A stretch of 35,747 nucleotides of DNA from Myxococcota bacterium (GTDB lineage Bacteria > Myxococcota_A > UBA9160 > SZUA-336), in the NCBI GenBank assembly GCA_035498015.1, contig DATKAO010000112.1, positions 1-35,747 of the forward strand, given 5' to 3'. Under the pieces are notes generated by a model. That model ran no database searches, was not told the DNA's origin, and worked only from the letters and a program-made list of their open reading frames with translations. The stretch's first letter is position 1. Every line of letters starts with the position of its first letter. Of the stretch, positions 24,635 to 33,718 are shown piece after piece. The position numbers were made by a program, and so were the translations under genes.

Positions 24635-27600
24635 TGGCCTCGAAGCGTCTCGTCCGCATCCTGTCGCTCTTCGCAGCGCTCGCGCTCGCGCGCGAGGTCC
24701 GCGCGCAGGCCGGTGACCTCGACATCCTGTCGCGCACCGTCCCGCCGATCGTCATGCTGCAGTTCGATACCTCGGGCTCGATGAAGAACATCATCCTGCC
24801 CGACGCGTATCTCACTGCGCGCGGCGCCAACTATCCGACCACCATCACCTGGTGGAACAAGGCGAACGACGTCACGAACTTCCCGGCGTCGTTCCTGGCC
24901 AGCTCGAGCACGTACTACTGCGGCACGACCTCGGGCTGCACCACGACCTACGCGACGAAGCTCTACACGGGGTCGGCGGAGGACTTCCGCCCGACCTGCC
25001 AGATCTTCGCGGCCACCGCGGACGTGAACGCGAACAAGTCGGTGTGCGTCCCGCAGACGAACCCCACCGCCGCGGGCTGCAACAACAACGGCACCAACAT
25101 TCCCAATGACGACCAGGACGACAGCAACCCGCAGGGCGGCTCGGCCACGATCAAGTGCTGGAACATGCCGCTGGGCTGCACCAACGTGCCCGCGGGCTGG
25201 ACCTGCTCGACCACCACGCGCGCGCGCAAGAAGACCAGCACCACGACGGTGAGCCAGCCTTACACCGTGATCACTGCGCCCGACGTGTCGTTTACCAGCA
25301 CGACCGACTATCCGCCCAACTACCTGTGGTGGATCGTGCAGCAGATCTACCTGGGTCACACGCCTGTGCCGTTCATCGCCGAGGACCGCAACGGCGCCGG
25401 CAAGGACGCGATCACCCAGCTCGTGAACAACGTCAACATCGACGGCCAGCCCGACCGCGTGAAGTTCGGTCTCTCGCGCTACGACTCGGGCTCGAACGGC
25501 GGCTACACCGTCGTGGTGCCCGACCTGAACAACAAGGCGACGCTGCTGTCCACGCTGGCCTCCTTGCCGGCGAGCGGCGGCACGCCGCTGTCCGAGACGC
25601 TGGTCGACACCGCGCGCTATCTCGCGGGCGCCGACAAGCTCGGCAAGTACCCCCAGTACAACCGCAGCCTGACCGGCGCGACGGTCGCCGCGTCTTCGGC
25701 TCCGCAGAGCCCGGTCACGAGCTCGTGCGAGAAGCTGTTCATCGTGGCGATCACCGACGGTCTGCCGACCAGCGACAACAACGACCACTACACGCACTCC
25801 GCGCCCAACGGCGGTGACTCGTTCGCGCAGACCTTCCCGTCGCCGTACACCAGCGACGGCAGCTACCTCGACGACGTCGCGAAGAAGCTCTACGCGACCG
25901 ACCTGCGCACGACCCTGTCGGGCAACCAGAACGTGATCACCTACACGGTCGGCTTCACGGTCGCCTCGACGATCCTGCAGAACGCCGCGACCCAGGGTCA
26001 CGGCCTCTACTTCCAGTCGAACAACGCCAACGACCTGGCGGACTCGCTGACCGGTGCGATCACCGACATCATCGCGCGCAACACCACGCTGACTTCGGCC
26101 ACCGTGCCCGCTACGCGCAGTGCGTTCGGCAACGGCTTCTACACGGCCTACTTCGTGCCCAGCGGACACAAGCCGGTGTGGCCGGGTCACCTGGAGGCCT
26201 ACACGCTGTCGGCCGACCTGCAGGTGCTCGACGACAACAACAACCCGGCGATCGACCCGGTCACGAACCTGTTCTTCGAGCCGCGTCACCCGCACTGGGA
26301 TGCCGCGAACACGATGATCCAGGACTACAACAGCCGGACGCTCTACACCACCAAGGGCACCACGCGCATTCCGTTCACGGACGCGAACCTGGTGGATCCG
26401 AACCAGGTGACTGCCAGCGCGACCAACCTCACCACGGTGATGTTGGGCCTGGTCGACTCCGACAAGGACCGCTACCCGCAGCCGCGCACCGACGCGTCGA
26501 TCACCGATCCGAACGACCCGAACGGCGCGGTGTCCTACAAGCGCCTGGGCAGCTCGATCGTGAACTGGGTGACCGGCAAGGACGCCTTCCGCGAGGACGG
26601 CAACGATCCCAACGCGGTGCGGCCGTTCGTGTTCGGCGACGTGTTCCACTCGAGCCCGGTCGTGGTGGGCCCGCCGCCCGGCACCATGCGCTTCGAGACC
26701 GGCTTCGGGCCAGTGACTGACCCGAACAGCTTCATGGGCAAGTTCGCCCACCGCGAACGCGTGCTCTACGTCGGTGCGAACGACGGCTTCCTGCACGGCT
26801 TCCGCGCAGGCACCTTCGTCGACCCCAGCGCCAGCGTCGTGGGCGACGAGTACTACACGCCGGGCACCGGTCACGAGGTCTTCGGCTACGTGCCGGGGTT
26901 CCTCCTGCCCAAGCTGAAGCTCCTGCCGCGCGACAACATCGCGAAGCAGTACTTCGTCGACGGCGAGCCGACCGCGGCCGACGCGTGGATCGACTACAAC
27001 AGCGACAACGTGAAGGACCCGACCGACTGGACGACCGTGCTACTCACTCCGATGCGCGAAGGCGGCGCGGGCATCCTGGCCCTCGACGTCACTGACCCGA
27101 ACGCGTCGAGTGGCAACCACGGTCCGTACCCGCGGCTCATGTGGGAGTTCACGAACGCGAGCCTCGGCCAGACCTGGTCGCGCCCGATCGTCACGCGCGT
27201 GCGCGTGAAGGCGGCGGCCGGCACGGGCGACCACTGCGGCGTCGGCTACGACTGCATCGAGCAGTGGGTGGCGATCTTCGCCGCGGGCTACACCAACGAA
27301 GGCAACCCGAACATGGGCGTCTACGTGAGTGACCCGAACTCGCCGAGCTATGCGGCGGGCAAGGGCATCTTCATCGTGCGCCTGAAGGACGGCTCGGTCC
27401 TGGCGCAGCTCAAGCCCACGGCCACGGGCACGCTGTCCAACATGAAGTACGCGATGGCGGCAGAGCCCTCGGTGCTCGACCTCGACGAGGATGGATTCGC
27501 CGACGTGATCTACGAAGGCGACCTCGGCGGCCAGCTGTGGAAGTGGGACATCTCCGCGGTCGGCGTGCTGACCGGCGGCGTGGTGCCCACGACCGTGTGG

Positions 27601-28374
27601 CCCGCGGGCATCCTGTTCCAGGCTCCCGTGGCGACGGTCGCCGCGGGCGTGAAGCACTACCACAGCATCTTCACAGGTGCGGGTGCTGCGATCATGAAGG
27701 TGAAGGGTCAGGACGTGCTGACGCTGACGTTTGCGAGCGGCGAGCGCGCCGATCTCGGCTATGCCGGTGTGGCCGCGAGCGACCCGAACGCGATCACGGG
27801 CCAGTACGACGACAACAACCGGTTCTGGGTGGTCCAGGACACGACGCCGACCGGCGCGGGTGCGTTCCCGTCGAACCTGCCCATCTACGAGACCGCGTCG
27901 AGCCCGCACGACGGACTCACTGACATCACTTACACGGATCGCGACGACAACCCGGACGACAAGGGCTACTTCTTCCGGATCCCGAACGGTGAGAAGTTCA
28001 TGACCGACATGATCATCTTCGAGGGCGTCGTGCTGACCCTCTCGTACCTGCCGGATGCCGCGGGCGCCGGTGCGGACGGGAGCTGCGCGCTCGGTGGTGA
28101 CACGCTCGAGTACGCCTGGACGCTGGCCAATGGCGTGGGCGTGCTCACCGGCACCAACGGCTCGAGCGGCTCGGGTGGAAGCGTGACGACGGTGCGCAGT
28201 CAGCCGCTGGGCAACGGCGCGCCGACCAACCCGCGAATCACGGTCTCGAAGGGCTCCGACGGCACCGTGGTGATGAACTCGACGGCGCAGACCTCGATGG
28301 GTGAGGTCCAGCACCTGGGCGGTCTGCCGACCGTCGACCCGGTGAAGCCAGTCTTCTGGCGACAGGAGTTCTGA
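24634..28374 (+). CDS. pilY1: PilY1-type pilus tip adhesin
   Basis: A 1246-residue exported protein (signal peptide ending REVRAQA). The N-terminal half is a von Willebrand A-like domain: MIDAS motif DTSGS at residues 45-49 and the companion IVAITDGLPTSDNND near 368-382. The C-terminal half is the PilY1 beta-propeller: RERVLYVGANDGFLHGFRAG near 706, EGGAGILALDVTDP near 810, and the calcium loop D949-L-D951-E-D953-G-x-x-D957 followed by VIY and GDLGGQLWKWD. PilY1 sits on the minor-pilin complex, takes part in adhesion and surface sensing, and its calcium site controls retraction. The gene starts inside the pilX stop and is followed by a strong terminator, ending the operon. Confidence 0.94.
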   Translation: MASKRLVRILSLFAALALAREVRAQAGDLDILSRTVPPIVMLQFDTSGSMKNIILPDAYLTARGANYPTTITWWNKANDVTNFPASFLASSSTYYCGTTSGCTTTYATKLYTGSAEDFRPTCQIFAATADVNANKSVCVPQTNPTAAGCNNNGTNIPNDDQDDSNPQGGSATIKCWNMPLGCTNVPAGWTCSTTTRARKKTSTTTVSQPYTVITAPDVSFTSTTDYPPNYLWWIVQQIYLGHTPVPFIAEDRNGAGKDAITQLVNNVNIDGQPDRVKFGLSRYDSGSNGGYTVVVPDLNNKATLLSTLASLPASGGTPLSETLVDTARYLAGADKLGKYPQYNRSLTGATVAASSAPQSPVTSSCEKLFIVAITDGLPTSDNNDHYTHSAPNGGDSFAQTFPSPYTSDGSYLDDVAKKLYATDLRTTLSGNQNVITYTVGFTVASTILQNAATQGHGLYFQSNNANDLADSLTGAITDIIARNTTLTSATVPATRSAFGNGFYTAYFVPSGHKPVWPGHLEAYTLSADLQVLDDNNNPAIDPVTNLFFEPRHPHWDAANTMIQDYNSRTLYTTKGTTRIPFTDANLVDPNQVTASATNLTTVMLGLVDSDKDRYPQPRTDASITDPNDPNGAVSYKRLGSSIVNWVTGKDAFREDGNDPNAVRPFVFGDVFHSSPVVVGPPPGTMRFETGFGPVTDPNSFMGKFAHRERVLYVGANDGFLHGFRAGTFVDPSASVVGDEYYTPGTGHEVFGYVPGFLLPKLKLLPRDNIAKQYFVDGEPTAADAWIDYNSDNVKDPTDWTTVLLTPMREGGAGILALDVTDPNASSGNHGPYPRLMWEFTNASLGQTWSRPIVTRVRVKAAAGTGDHCGVGYDCIEQWVAIFAAGYTNEGNPNMGVYVSDPNSPSYAAGKGIFIVRLKDGSVLAQLKPTATGTLSNMKYAMAAEPSVLDLDEDGFADVIYEGDLGGQLWKWDISAVGVLTGGVVPTTVWPAGILFQAPVATVAAGVKHYHSIFTGAGAAIMKVKGQDVLTLTFASGERADLGYAGVAASDPNAITGQYDDNNRFWVVQDTTPTGAGAFPSNLPIYETASSPHDGLTDITYTDRDDNPDDKGYFFRIPNGEKFMTDMIIFEGVVLTLSYLPDAAGAGADGSCALGGDTLEYAWTLANGVGVLTGTNGSSGSGGSVTTVRSQPLGNGAPTNPRITVSKGSDGTVVMNSTAQTSMGEVQHLGGLPTVDPVKPVFWRQEF

Positions 28375-28401
28375 GCAAGTCACACACTCTCTGCTGAGAG
28401 A

Positions 28402-28439
28402 GAGCCCGGAGTCGGAAACGGCTCCGGGCTCTTGTGTTT
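28402..28439 (+). terminator. Rho-independent terminator of the pilus operon
   Basis: A perfect 10-base-pair stem, GAGCCCGGAG (28402-28411) with CTCCGGGCTC (28422-28431), a 10-base loop and the T-rich tail TTGTGTTT. It lies 27 bases after the pilY1 stop. Confidence 0.92.
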
Positions 28440-28442
28440 CAT

Positions 28443-28479
28443 GGGCTACGCTCGCCTGCGGCGAGCGAAGTCAATCAGG
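28443..28479. repeat. Remnant of the dispersed repeat in inverted/direct configuration
   Basis: GGGCTACGCTCGCCTGCGG is the reverse complement of the tail of the repeat unit, and GAGCGAAGTCAATCAG that follows is the tail in direct orientation. Together they form a perfect 8-base-pair hairpin CGCTCGCC-TGC-GGCGAGCG (28449-28467). Confidence 0.7.
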
Positions 28480-28561
28480 GGCGAGGCGAAGGCCGCCCTG
28501 AGCCTCGCGCGCAAGGTCCGAAGGACCGCGCAGTGAGCCGCAGGCGAACGAAGTCAATCAG
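28480..28561 (+). repeat. Dispersed intergenic repeat, copy 3
   Basis: Same unit as at 527-688, about 80% identical by eye (GCGAAGGCCGCCCTGAGC ... CAGTGAGCCGCAGGCGAACG). The hairpin at 28515-28527 is GGTCC-GAA-GGACC: both arms are changed relative to GGCCC/GGGCC but pairing is kept. The tail AAGTCAATCA supplies the TGA stop codon of the convergent PilZ gene. Confidence 0.88.
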
Positions 28562-28893
28562 TCGGGGTCTGGCTTTTCCAGCTGCTCGACGGCCCAGCGG
28601 AAGAAGTCGACGAACTCGCGGGGCGGCTCGTGGAGCTGCACGCCGAACGAGGGCGCGGGGTCGGACGTGGTCCAGCGCACCTCGCCGCGCAGGTTGATCG
28701 ACTCGCCCGACTCCGGGTTCTCGAAGGCGAGTGAGATCGGGCACTCGGGGCGCGGCAGGTCGCTCGAGCGCACCAGCAGGCCGGCTCGGGACACGTTCTT
28801 CAGGTGACCGACGCCCTCGGCGCCCTCGGCCATGAAGCGGATCGGGATCCGGGAAGTCAGGACTCGGCGGCGCGCGCGCGCAGAAGCGTTCAC
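28558..28893 (-). CDS. PilZ-domain c-di-GMP receptor protein
   Basis: A single-domain 111-residue protein. The N-terminus is arginine-rich (RARRRVLTSRIPIRF); R6 and R10 satisfy RxxxR, though the arginine aligned with the usual second position before IPIRF (R15) is one residue out of register. NVSRAGLLV fits the (D/N)xSxxG signature, followed by the beta-barrel strands ISLAFENPESGESINLRGEV and FGVQL. Such proteins bind c-di-GMP and often regulate pili or motility, consistent with its position next to the pilus operon and 2 kb from a GGDEF gene. The GTG start is divergent from metF. Confidence 0.85.
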   Translation of the reverse strand: MNASARARRRVLTSRIPIRFMAEGAEGVGHLKNVSRAGLLVRSSDLPRPECPISLAFENPESGESINLRGEVRWTTSDPAPSFGVQLHEPPREFVDFFRWAVEQLEKPDPD

Positions 28894-28898
28894 GCCGG

Positions 28899-28904
28899 TA
28901 GAAT
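28899..28904 (+). promoter_or_regulatory. Candidate -10 box for metF (TAGAAT)
   Basis: TAGAAT is one mismatch from the sigma70 -10 consensus TATAAT, about 55 bases before the metF ATG. The resulting leader of roughly 50 bases contains the GAGGAA ribosome-binding site and no recognisable riboswitch. Confidence 0.4.
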
Positions 28905-28959
28905 CGGAGCTTGCCCGAGCGGCCTTGAGGCACTCCCGGGCGCAGCAGGCGAGGAAGTC

Positions 28960-29820
28960 ATGCGGATCCGCGACCGATTCGGGCGAGGCCGGGCGATCGT
29001 CTCGTTCGAGTTCTTCCCGCCCAAGACCGAGGCGGGCTTCGAGTCGCTGTTCCGTGCCATCGCCGAGCTGAAGGAGCTGTCGCCGGCGTACGTGTCAGTC
29101 ACCTGGGGCGCCGCCGGCTCCACGCGGCGCAAGACCGTCGAGCTCACGGCGCGCATCCAGGACGAGATCGGAATCACGGCCATGTCGCACCTGACGTGCG
29201 TGGGCTCGAGCGCCGACGAGCTCACGGCCACGCTCGGCCAGCTGCGAGCGCTCGGCATCGAGAACGTGCTCGCGCTGGGCGGCGATCCGCCGGAGCACTA
29301 CGCGCCGCCGCCCGGCGCGCTGTGCTACGCGAACGAGCTCGTGGCGCTGATCCGCGGCGGCTTCGACTTCTGCGTGGGCGCCGCCTGCTACCCCGAGACG
29401 CATCCGCGCGCACCGAGCGCGGAGAGCGACCTGGCGATGCTGGTACAGAAGGTCGCTGCCGGCGTCGACTTCCTGATCACGCAGCTGTTCTTCGACAACG
29501 CCGACTACTTCGCGTTCGTGGCGCGCGCGCGCGCCGCGGGAATCACCGCCCCGATCGTGCCCGGCATCATGCCGATCGTGAGCAGCGCGTCGATCCGGCG
29601 CATGACCGCGCTGTGCGGCGCGCGCCTTCCCCCCGAGCTCGACCGCGCGCTCGAGCGCGCCGGCGACGACGACGAGCGCACGCAGGCAGTCGGCATCGAG
29701 TGGGCGACCGAGCAGTGCCGCGAGTTACTCGCGCGCGGCGCGCCTGGCCTGCACTTCTACACGCTGAACCGCTCGCCGGCGACGCGGCGCATCCACGAGC
29801 AGCTGGGGCTCTCGAGCTGA
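28960..29820 (+). CDS. metF: Methylenetetrahydrofolate reductase
   Basis: Reduces 5,10-methylene-THF to 5-methyl-THF with a flavin cofactor, feeding methionine synthesis. The 286 residues match the bacterial single-domain enzyme. VSFEFFPPKTEAGFESLF (about residues 11-28, with the catalytic Glu), YVSVTWGAAGSTRRKT, NVLALGGDPP, GAACYPETHPRAPS, DFLITQLFFDN and VPGIMPI are family motifs. GAGGAA lies just before the ATG. The gene ends one base before the start of the convergent PAC2 gene stop. Confidence 0.95.
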   Translation: MRIRDRFGRGRAIVSFEFFPPKTEAGFESLFRAIAELKELSPAYVSVTWGAAGSTRRKTVELTARIQDEIGITAMSHLTCVGSSADELTATLGQLRALGIENVLALGGDPPEHYAPPPGALCYANELVALIRGGFDFCVGAACYPETHPRAPSAESDLAMLVQKVAAGVDFLITQLFFDNADYFAFVARARAAGITAPIVPGIMPIVSSASIRRMTALCGARLPPELDRALERAGDDDERTQAVGIEWATEQCRELLARGAPGLHFYTLNRSPATRRIHEQLGLSS

Positions 29821-29821
29821 C

Positions 29822-30625
29822 CTACTGCGAGAATGCGCGGCGCTTGAGCTCGCGCACGTAGGCCGAGAGCTGCGGGTCGGCGGCGATCGCCTCGGAGACC
29901 TCCTGGTCGAAGGTCGCCGCGGCGGTCTCGAGCGCGGCCTTGTCGATCGGGAAGCCCGTCGCCGCTTCGACGCGCTGCAAGAGCGCGAGCGCGGCGCGCG
30001 AGTTCGGCGATGCCTGCACGTAGTGCGGCAGGCGCGCCCAGAGCGAGAGCGTGGGCGTGCCCTCGCGCGCGAGCAGCTCGCCCAGCACGCCGACGATGCC
30101 GGTCGGGCCCTCGTAGCGCGACGCCGAGAGACCGAGCTTCTGCGAGAGCTCGGCGTCGGTGCTCGAGCCCACGACCTGGATCGGCTGTGAGTAGATGACT
30201 TCGTCGAGAAACGCGCCGAGCAGGATCACGAGCCGCGCGTCGACGCGGCGCACGAGCTCCGCGATCTCGGCGCAGAACGCGCGCCAGCGCAGGTGCGGCT
30301 CGACGCCCAGCCCCACCACCAGGTCGAACTCGTGTGTCTCGCTGCGGATCGCGAAGAACTCGTGATCGGGCCAGCGGATCTCGCGCCGTCCTCCTTCGCG
30401 CGGGCGCACGTGCGGGCGCACGACGGTGAAGTCGAGGAACTCCTCGGTGTCGAGCGAGGCCAGCGGACTCGCGCTGAAGGTCTGCAACAGGTGTGCGAGC
30501 GCCGTGGTCGCGGCCTCGCCACCGTCGTTCCAGCCGGCGTACGCGAGGATCACGATCGGCGTCCGCAGATCGGTCGCAGCGTCGAAGCGCAGGGCCCGGC
30601 TGCGCGGCCCGGATGCGTCACTCAC
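29822..30625 (-). CDS. PAC2-family (proteasome assembly chaperone-like) protein
   Basis: A 267-residue cytoplasmic protein of the PAC2/COG2047-type family. Recognisable segments are PIVILAYAGWNDGGEAATTA near residues 22-41, DLVVGLGVEPHLRWRAF near 100, LVILLGAFLDEVIYSQPIQV near 131, and YEGPTGIVGVLGELLAREGT followed by SLWARLPHYV. In archaea and actinobacteria the family is linked to proteasomes or ATP-grasp enzymes; in other bacteria the role is not established. The GTG start has only a weak ribosome-binding site. It lies 38 bases downstream of the GGDEF gene on the same strand and may be co-transcribed with it. Confidence 0.85.
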   Translation of the reverse strand: MSDASGPRSRALRFDAATDLRTPIVILAYAGWNDGGEAATTALAHLLQTFSASPLASLDTEEFLDFTVVRPHVRPREGGRREIRWPDHEFFAIRSETHEFDLVVGLGVEPHLRWRAFCAEIAELVRRVDARLVILLGAFLDEVIYSQPIQVVGSSTDAELSQKLGLSASRYEGPTGIVGVLGELLAREGTPTLSLWARLPHYVQASPNSRAALALLQRVEAATGFPIDKAALETAAATFDQEVSEAIAADPQLSAYVRELKRRAFSQ

Positions 30626-30663
30626 GCTGCAGAGGCTCGCACACGAAGCGCGCGCGCGCGAGC

Positions 30664-31637
<974 letters not shown>

Positions 31638-31641
<4 letters not shown>

Positions 31642-31964
31642 GGCGCCCCCGGAACCACGACCGCGCGCAGCGTGGCGCACAGCGCCGCGGCGCGGTCCTT
31701 CACCACGGCGTCGTCGGCGCCCTGCTTCAGCGCGGACTCGAGCGACGCCGCGAGCTCGGTGATGGTCGGAAAGCCGTAGCCGCCGCCCGCACCCTTGAGC
31801 TGGTGCGCGAGTGTCTGCAGGTCGCGCAGCTCTCCGGCCGCCAGGTGCGACTCGAGCTTGGCCACGCGCGCGGGCAGCTCCGCAGCGAACTCACGCACGA
31901 TCTCGAGCATGTCGGGATCGTCTTCGTAGGTGCTGCGGATCGGTCCCATCTGCACTTGCCTCAT
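31638..31964 (-). CDS. Stand-alone histidine phosphotransfer (HPt) domain protein
   Basis: A 108-residue four-helix protein with the HPt motif LAHQLKGAGGGYGF; H54 is the predicted phosphorylated histidine. Such proteins relay phosphate from hybrid histidine kinases to response regulators. It is translationally coupled to the receiver-GGDEF protein, which is therefore its likely partner. No histidine kinase is encoded in the window. GGAG lies 7 bases before the ATG. Confidence 0.88.
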
Positions 31965-32033
31965 GAACGCGCTCCGTCTGAGCGCTTGGCCTTCCTACAT
32001 CGGCGGGGCGCAACTGTGGGTTGATGGCTCGGC

Positions 32034-32039
32034 TATCAT
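32034..32039 (+). promoter_or_regulatory. Candidate -10 box of a leaderless-type start (TATCAT)
   Basis: TATCAT lies 6 bases before the ATG at 32046, with GCGCGG between and no Shine-Dalgarno. The spacing implies a transcript starting at the initiation codon. The rest of the 81-base divergent gap from the HPt gene shows nothing else. Confidence 0.45.
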
Positions 32040-32045
32040 GCGCGG

Positions 32046-32519
32046 ATGCGCTCCAACGAAATCTTTTCGCAGATGACTCCCGACGCCGCGCTCGCCTTCC
32101 TGGACGAGGTCCACCGCGATGCGCCGCGCGTCGAGGAGATCGCGCTCTCCGCCGCCGCCAGCGCCTTCCGGCTGCGGCCCGTGTTCCTGCGCCGCCAGCC
32201 GCGCAAGCGCCAGTCCGAGTGGATGCGACAGGCGCTGTCGCGCAATGCCTTTGCCGCCGTGGCGGAGGAGGTGCTGGCGGAGTACTTCCTCGAGTATCAT
32301 GCCGAGCTCTTGGGCGAGCTGCTCGACGCGTTGGGGCTCGAGCACGAGAAGGGCGTGCTCAAGGGCGACGGCCCGCCCGTCTGTCCCGACAAGACCAAGC
32401 TCGAGGCCGCGGTCGCCGGCTTCCGCAAAGGCGAGAACGCGCCGCGCCGCGAGTTACTGCTGCGCGCGTTCGCGGCGCAGAGTGCGGTAGATTGGCCCGA
32501 ATTGGAGGCATTGTTGTAG
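32046..32519 (+). CDS. Uncharacterised protein
   Basis: A 157-residue soluble, helix-rich, charged protein with no signal peptide or membrane helix. Notable segments are PVFLRRQPRKRQSEWMRQAL (very basic) and EVLAEYFLEYHAELLGELLD (acidic/amphipathic), ending QSAVDWPELEALL. I do not recognise a family. The gene is followed after two bases by an SDR gene, so they are probably one unit. Coding is supported by third-position GC bias and by the tight fit between the HPt and SDR genes. Confidence 0.72.
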   Translation: MRSNEIFSQMTPDAALAFLDEVHRDAPRVEEIALSAAASAFRLRPVFLRRQPRKRQSEWMRQALSRNAFAAVAEEVLAEYFLEYHAELLGELLDALGLEHEKGVLKGDGPPVCPDKTKLEAAVAGFRKGENAPRRELLLRAFAAQSAVDWPELEALL

Positions 32520-32521
32520 CC

Positions 32522-33277
32522 ATGGATCTGGGGCTGGCCGGCAAGGGCATCGTCGTCACGGGTGGCAGCAAGGGCATCGGGCGCGCGGCGGCGCTGCAGT
32601 TCGCCGACGAGGGCGCGCACGTCGCGATCTGCGCGCGCGGCGCGCCAGCGCTCGAGAAGACCGCGGGCGAGCTGCGCGCGAAGGGCGTGAAGGTGTTCGC
32701 GCACGCGGCGGACGTGTCGCGCGCCGCCGAGCTCGACGCGTTTCTCGAAGCCGCGCGCGGCGCGCTCGGGCGCATCGACGTGCTGGTCAACAACACCTCG
32801 GGCTTCGGCACGAGCGACGACGAGAACGGCTGGAAGACCTCGTTCGACGTCGACGTCATGGCCAGCGTGCGCGCCTGCTGGAAGGTGGTGCCGTGGATGA
32901 CCGAGCAGGGCGGCGGCGTCATTCTGCACATCTCGTCGACCTCGGCGCTCGAGGCCGGCAGCCCGCCCGCCTATGCGGCGGCCAAGGCGGCCCTGATCAG
33001 TCACTCGAAGACGCTCGCGATCGCGCTCGCGCCCAAGAAGATCCGCGTGAACGTGATCGCCCCCGGCTCGATCGAGTTCCCGGGCGGCGTCTGGGAGACG
33101 ATCAAGCGCGTGAACCGCGCCTTCTACGACTCGATCCAGGCCTCGATCCCCTGGAACCGGCTCGGCAGCGCCGAGGAAGTCGCGAACGCGATCGTGTTCG
33201 CCGCCTCACCGCGCGCAAGCTGGGTCACCGGCGCCTGCATCCCCGTCGACGGCGGACAGCACAAGGGGAACCTGTAA
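32522..33277 (+). CDS. Short-chain dehydrogenase/reductase
   Basis: A classical 251-residue SDR, an NAD(P)-dependent oxidoreductase in the cytoplasm. TGGSKGIG (residues 13-20) binds the nucleotide, NNTSG (90-94) stabilises the fold, and S138, Y151 and K155 (YAAAK) form the catalytic set. The C-terminus PRASWVTGACIPVDGG is the usual 3-oxoacyl-reductase-like ending. NNTSG in place of NNAG and the insertion before it are common in SDRs acting on larger substrates. The substrate is not predictable. Its TAA is followed directly by a dispersed repeat. Confidence 0.92.
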   Translation: MDLGLAGKGIVVTGGSKGIGRAAALQFADEGAHVAICARGAPALEKTAGELRAKGVKVFAHAADVSRAAELDAFLEAARGALGRIDVLVNNTSGFGTSDDENGWKTSFDVDVMASVRACWKVVPWMTEQGGGVILHISSTSALEAGSPPAYAAAKAALISHSKTLAIALAPKKIRVNVIAPGSIEFPGGVWETIKRVNRAFYDSIQASIPWNRLGSAEEVANAIVFAASPRASWVTGACIPVDGGQHKGNL

Positions 33278-33395
33278 GAGGCCGAGCGAAGGCCGCCCTG
33301 AGCGAGGCCCGCAAGCGCCGGAGCATGGGTAGGGTGCCCATGCGATCACCGGTCAGTCGCGCGCAGTGAGCCGCAGGCGAACGAAGTCAGTCAGA
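33278..33395 (+). repeat. Dispersed intergenic repeat, copy 4, with altered central hairpin
   Basis: Begins GAGGCCGAGCGAAGGCCGCC right after the SDR stop and ends GAAGTCAGTCAG one base before the stop codon of the convergent small gene, filling the whole gap. The usual GGCCC hairpin is replaced by a longer insert with the perfect stem GCATGGG (33323-33329) and CCCATGC (33337-33343), loop TAGGGTG. Confidence 0.88.
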
Positions 33396-33396
33396 C

Positions 33397-33621
33397 TTAA
33401 TCGTTGTCCTCTTCGTCGCCCATGCGGCGTTCCATCGCGCCGTTGAGCTCGTTCTGGACCTTGGCGCCGATCTTCTTCGGGATCGGCTCGGCCGGTTGCG
33501 CGGGCGTCCGGAAGCCGGCGAAGAGCCCGCCGAACGCGCCGTCGGTGCCCTTGGTCAGGATCTCCGCGCCGGCCCACACGGCGAGCACGAGCAGCACGAG
33601 TCCAAGGATCTTGGCGACCAT
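33397..33621 (-). CDS. Small single-pass membrane protein of unknown function
   Basis: 74 residues: an N-terminal membrane helix (residues 3-22, KILGLVLLVLAVWAGAEIL), a Gly/Phe-rich segment (GAFGGLFAGF) and a charged tail (ERRMGDEEDND). GAGAGGAG lies upstream of the ATG. It may be a small envelope protein with the C-terminus in the cytoplasm or periplasm; no family recognised. It is divergent from the CoA-ligase pair. Confidence 0.7.
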   Translation of the reverse strand: MVAKILGLVLLVLAVWAGAEILTKGTDGAFGGLFAGFRTPAQPAEPIPKKIGAKVQNELNGAMERRMGDEEDND

Positions 33622-33672
33622 CCTGGTCTCCTCTCTTCCCGTGTATCGACCCCTGCGAATTGCCCCTTTCGG

Positions 33673-33692
33673 GCCCGTGGAGTAAAACGGGC
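33673..33692. other. Hairpin in the divergent gap before the CoA-ligase genes
   Basis: GCCCGT-GGAGTAAA-ACGGGC forms a 6-base-pair stem 26 bases before the GTG start. The 97-base gap 33622-33718 must hold divergent promoters; no confident -35/-10 pair was found. The GAGGAGGAG ribosome-binding site precedes the start. Confidence 0.3.
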
Positions 33693-33718
33693 TCCCCGAC
33701 CAGACCCGAGGAGGAGCC

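Noticed and set aside
24631-26874. A 747-codon open frame antisense to pilY1
   Set aside because: Val/Arg/Gly-rich shadow; PilY1 motifs on the plus strand are unambiguous.
28434-28697. Small plus-strand gene overlapping the repeat and the PilZ gene
   Set aside because: The frame is read from repeat sequence and PilZ antisense, with no ribosome-binding site and an Arg/Gly-rich product.
28905-28959. SAM or SAH riboswitch before metF
   Set aside because: The leader is only about 50 bases and lacks the conserved cores of these riboswitches.
33278-33395. Insertion sequence or integron attachment site
   Set aside because: No transposase or integrase, no flanking direct duplication; the sequence matches the dispersed repeat family instead.
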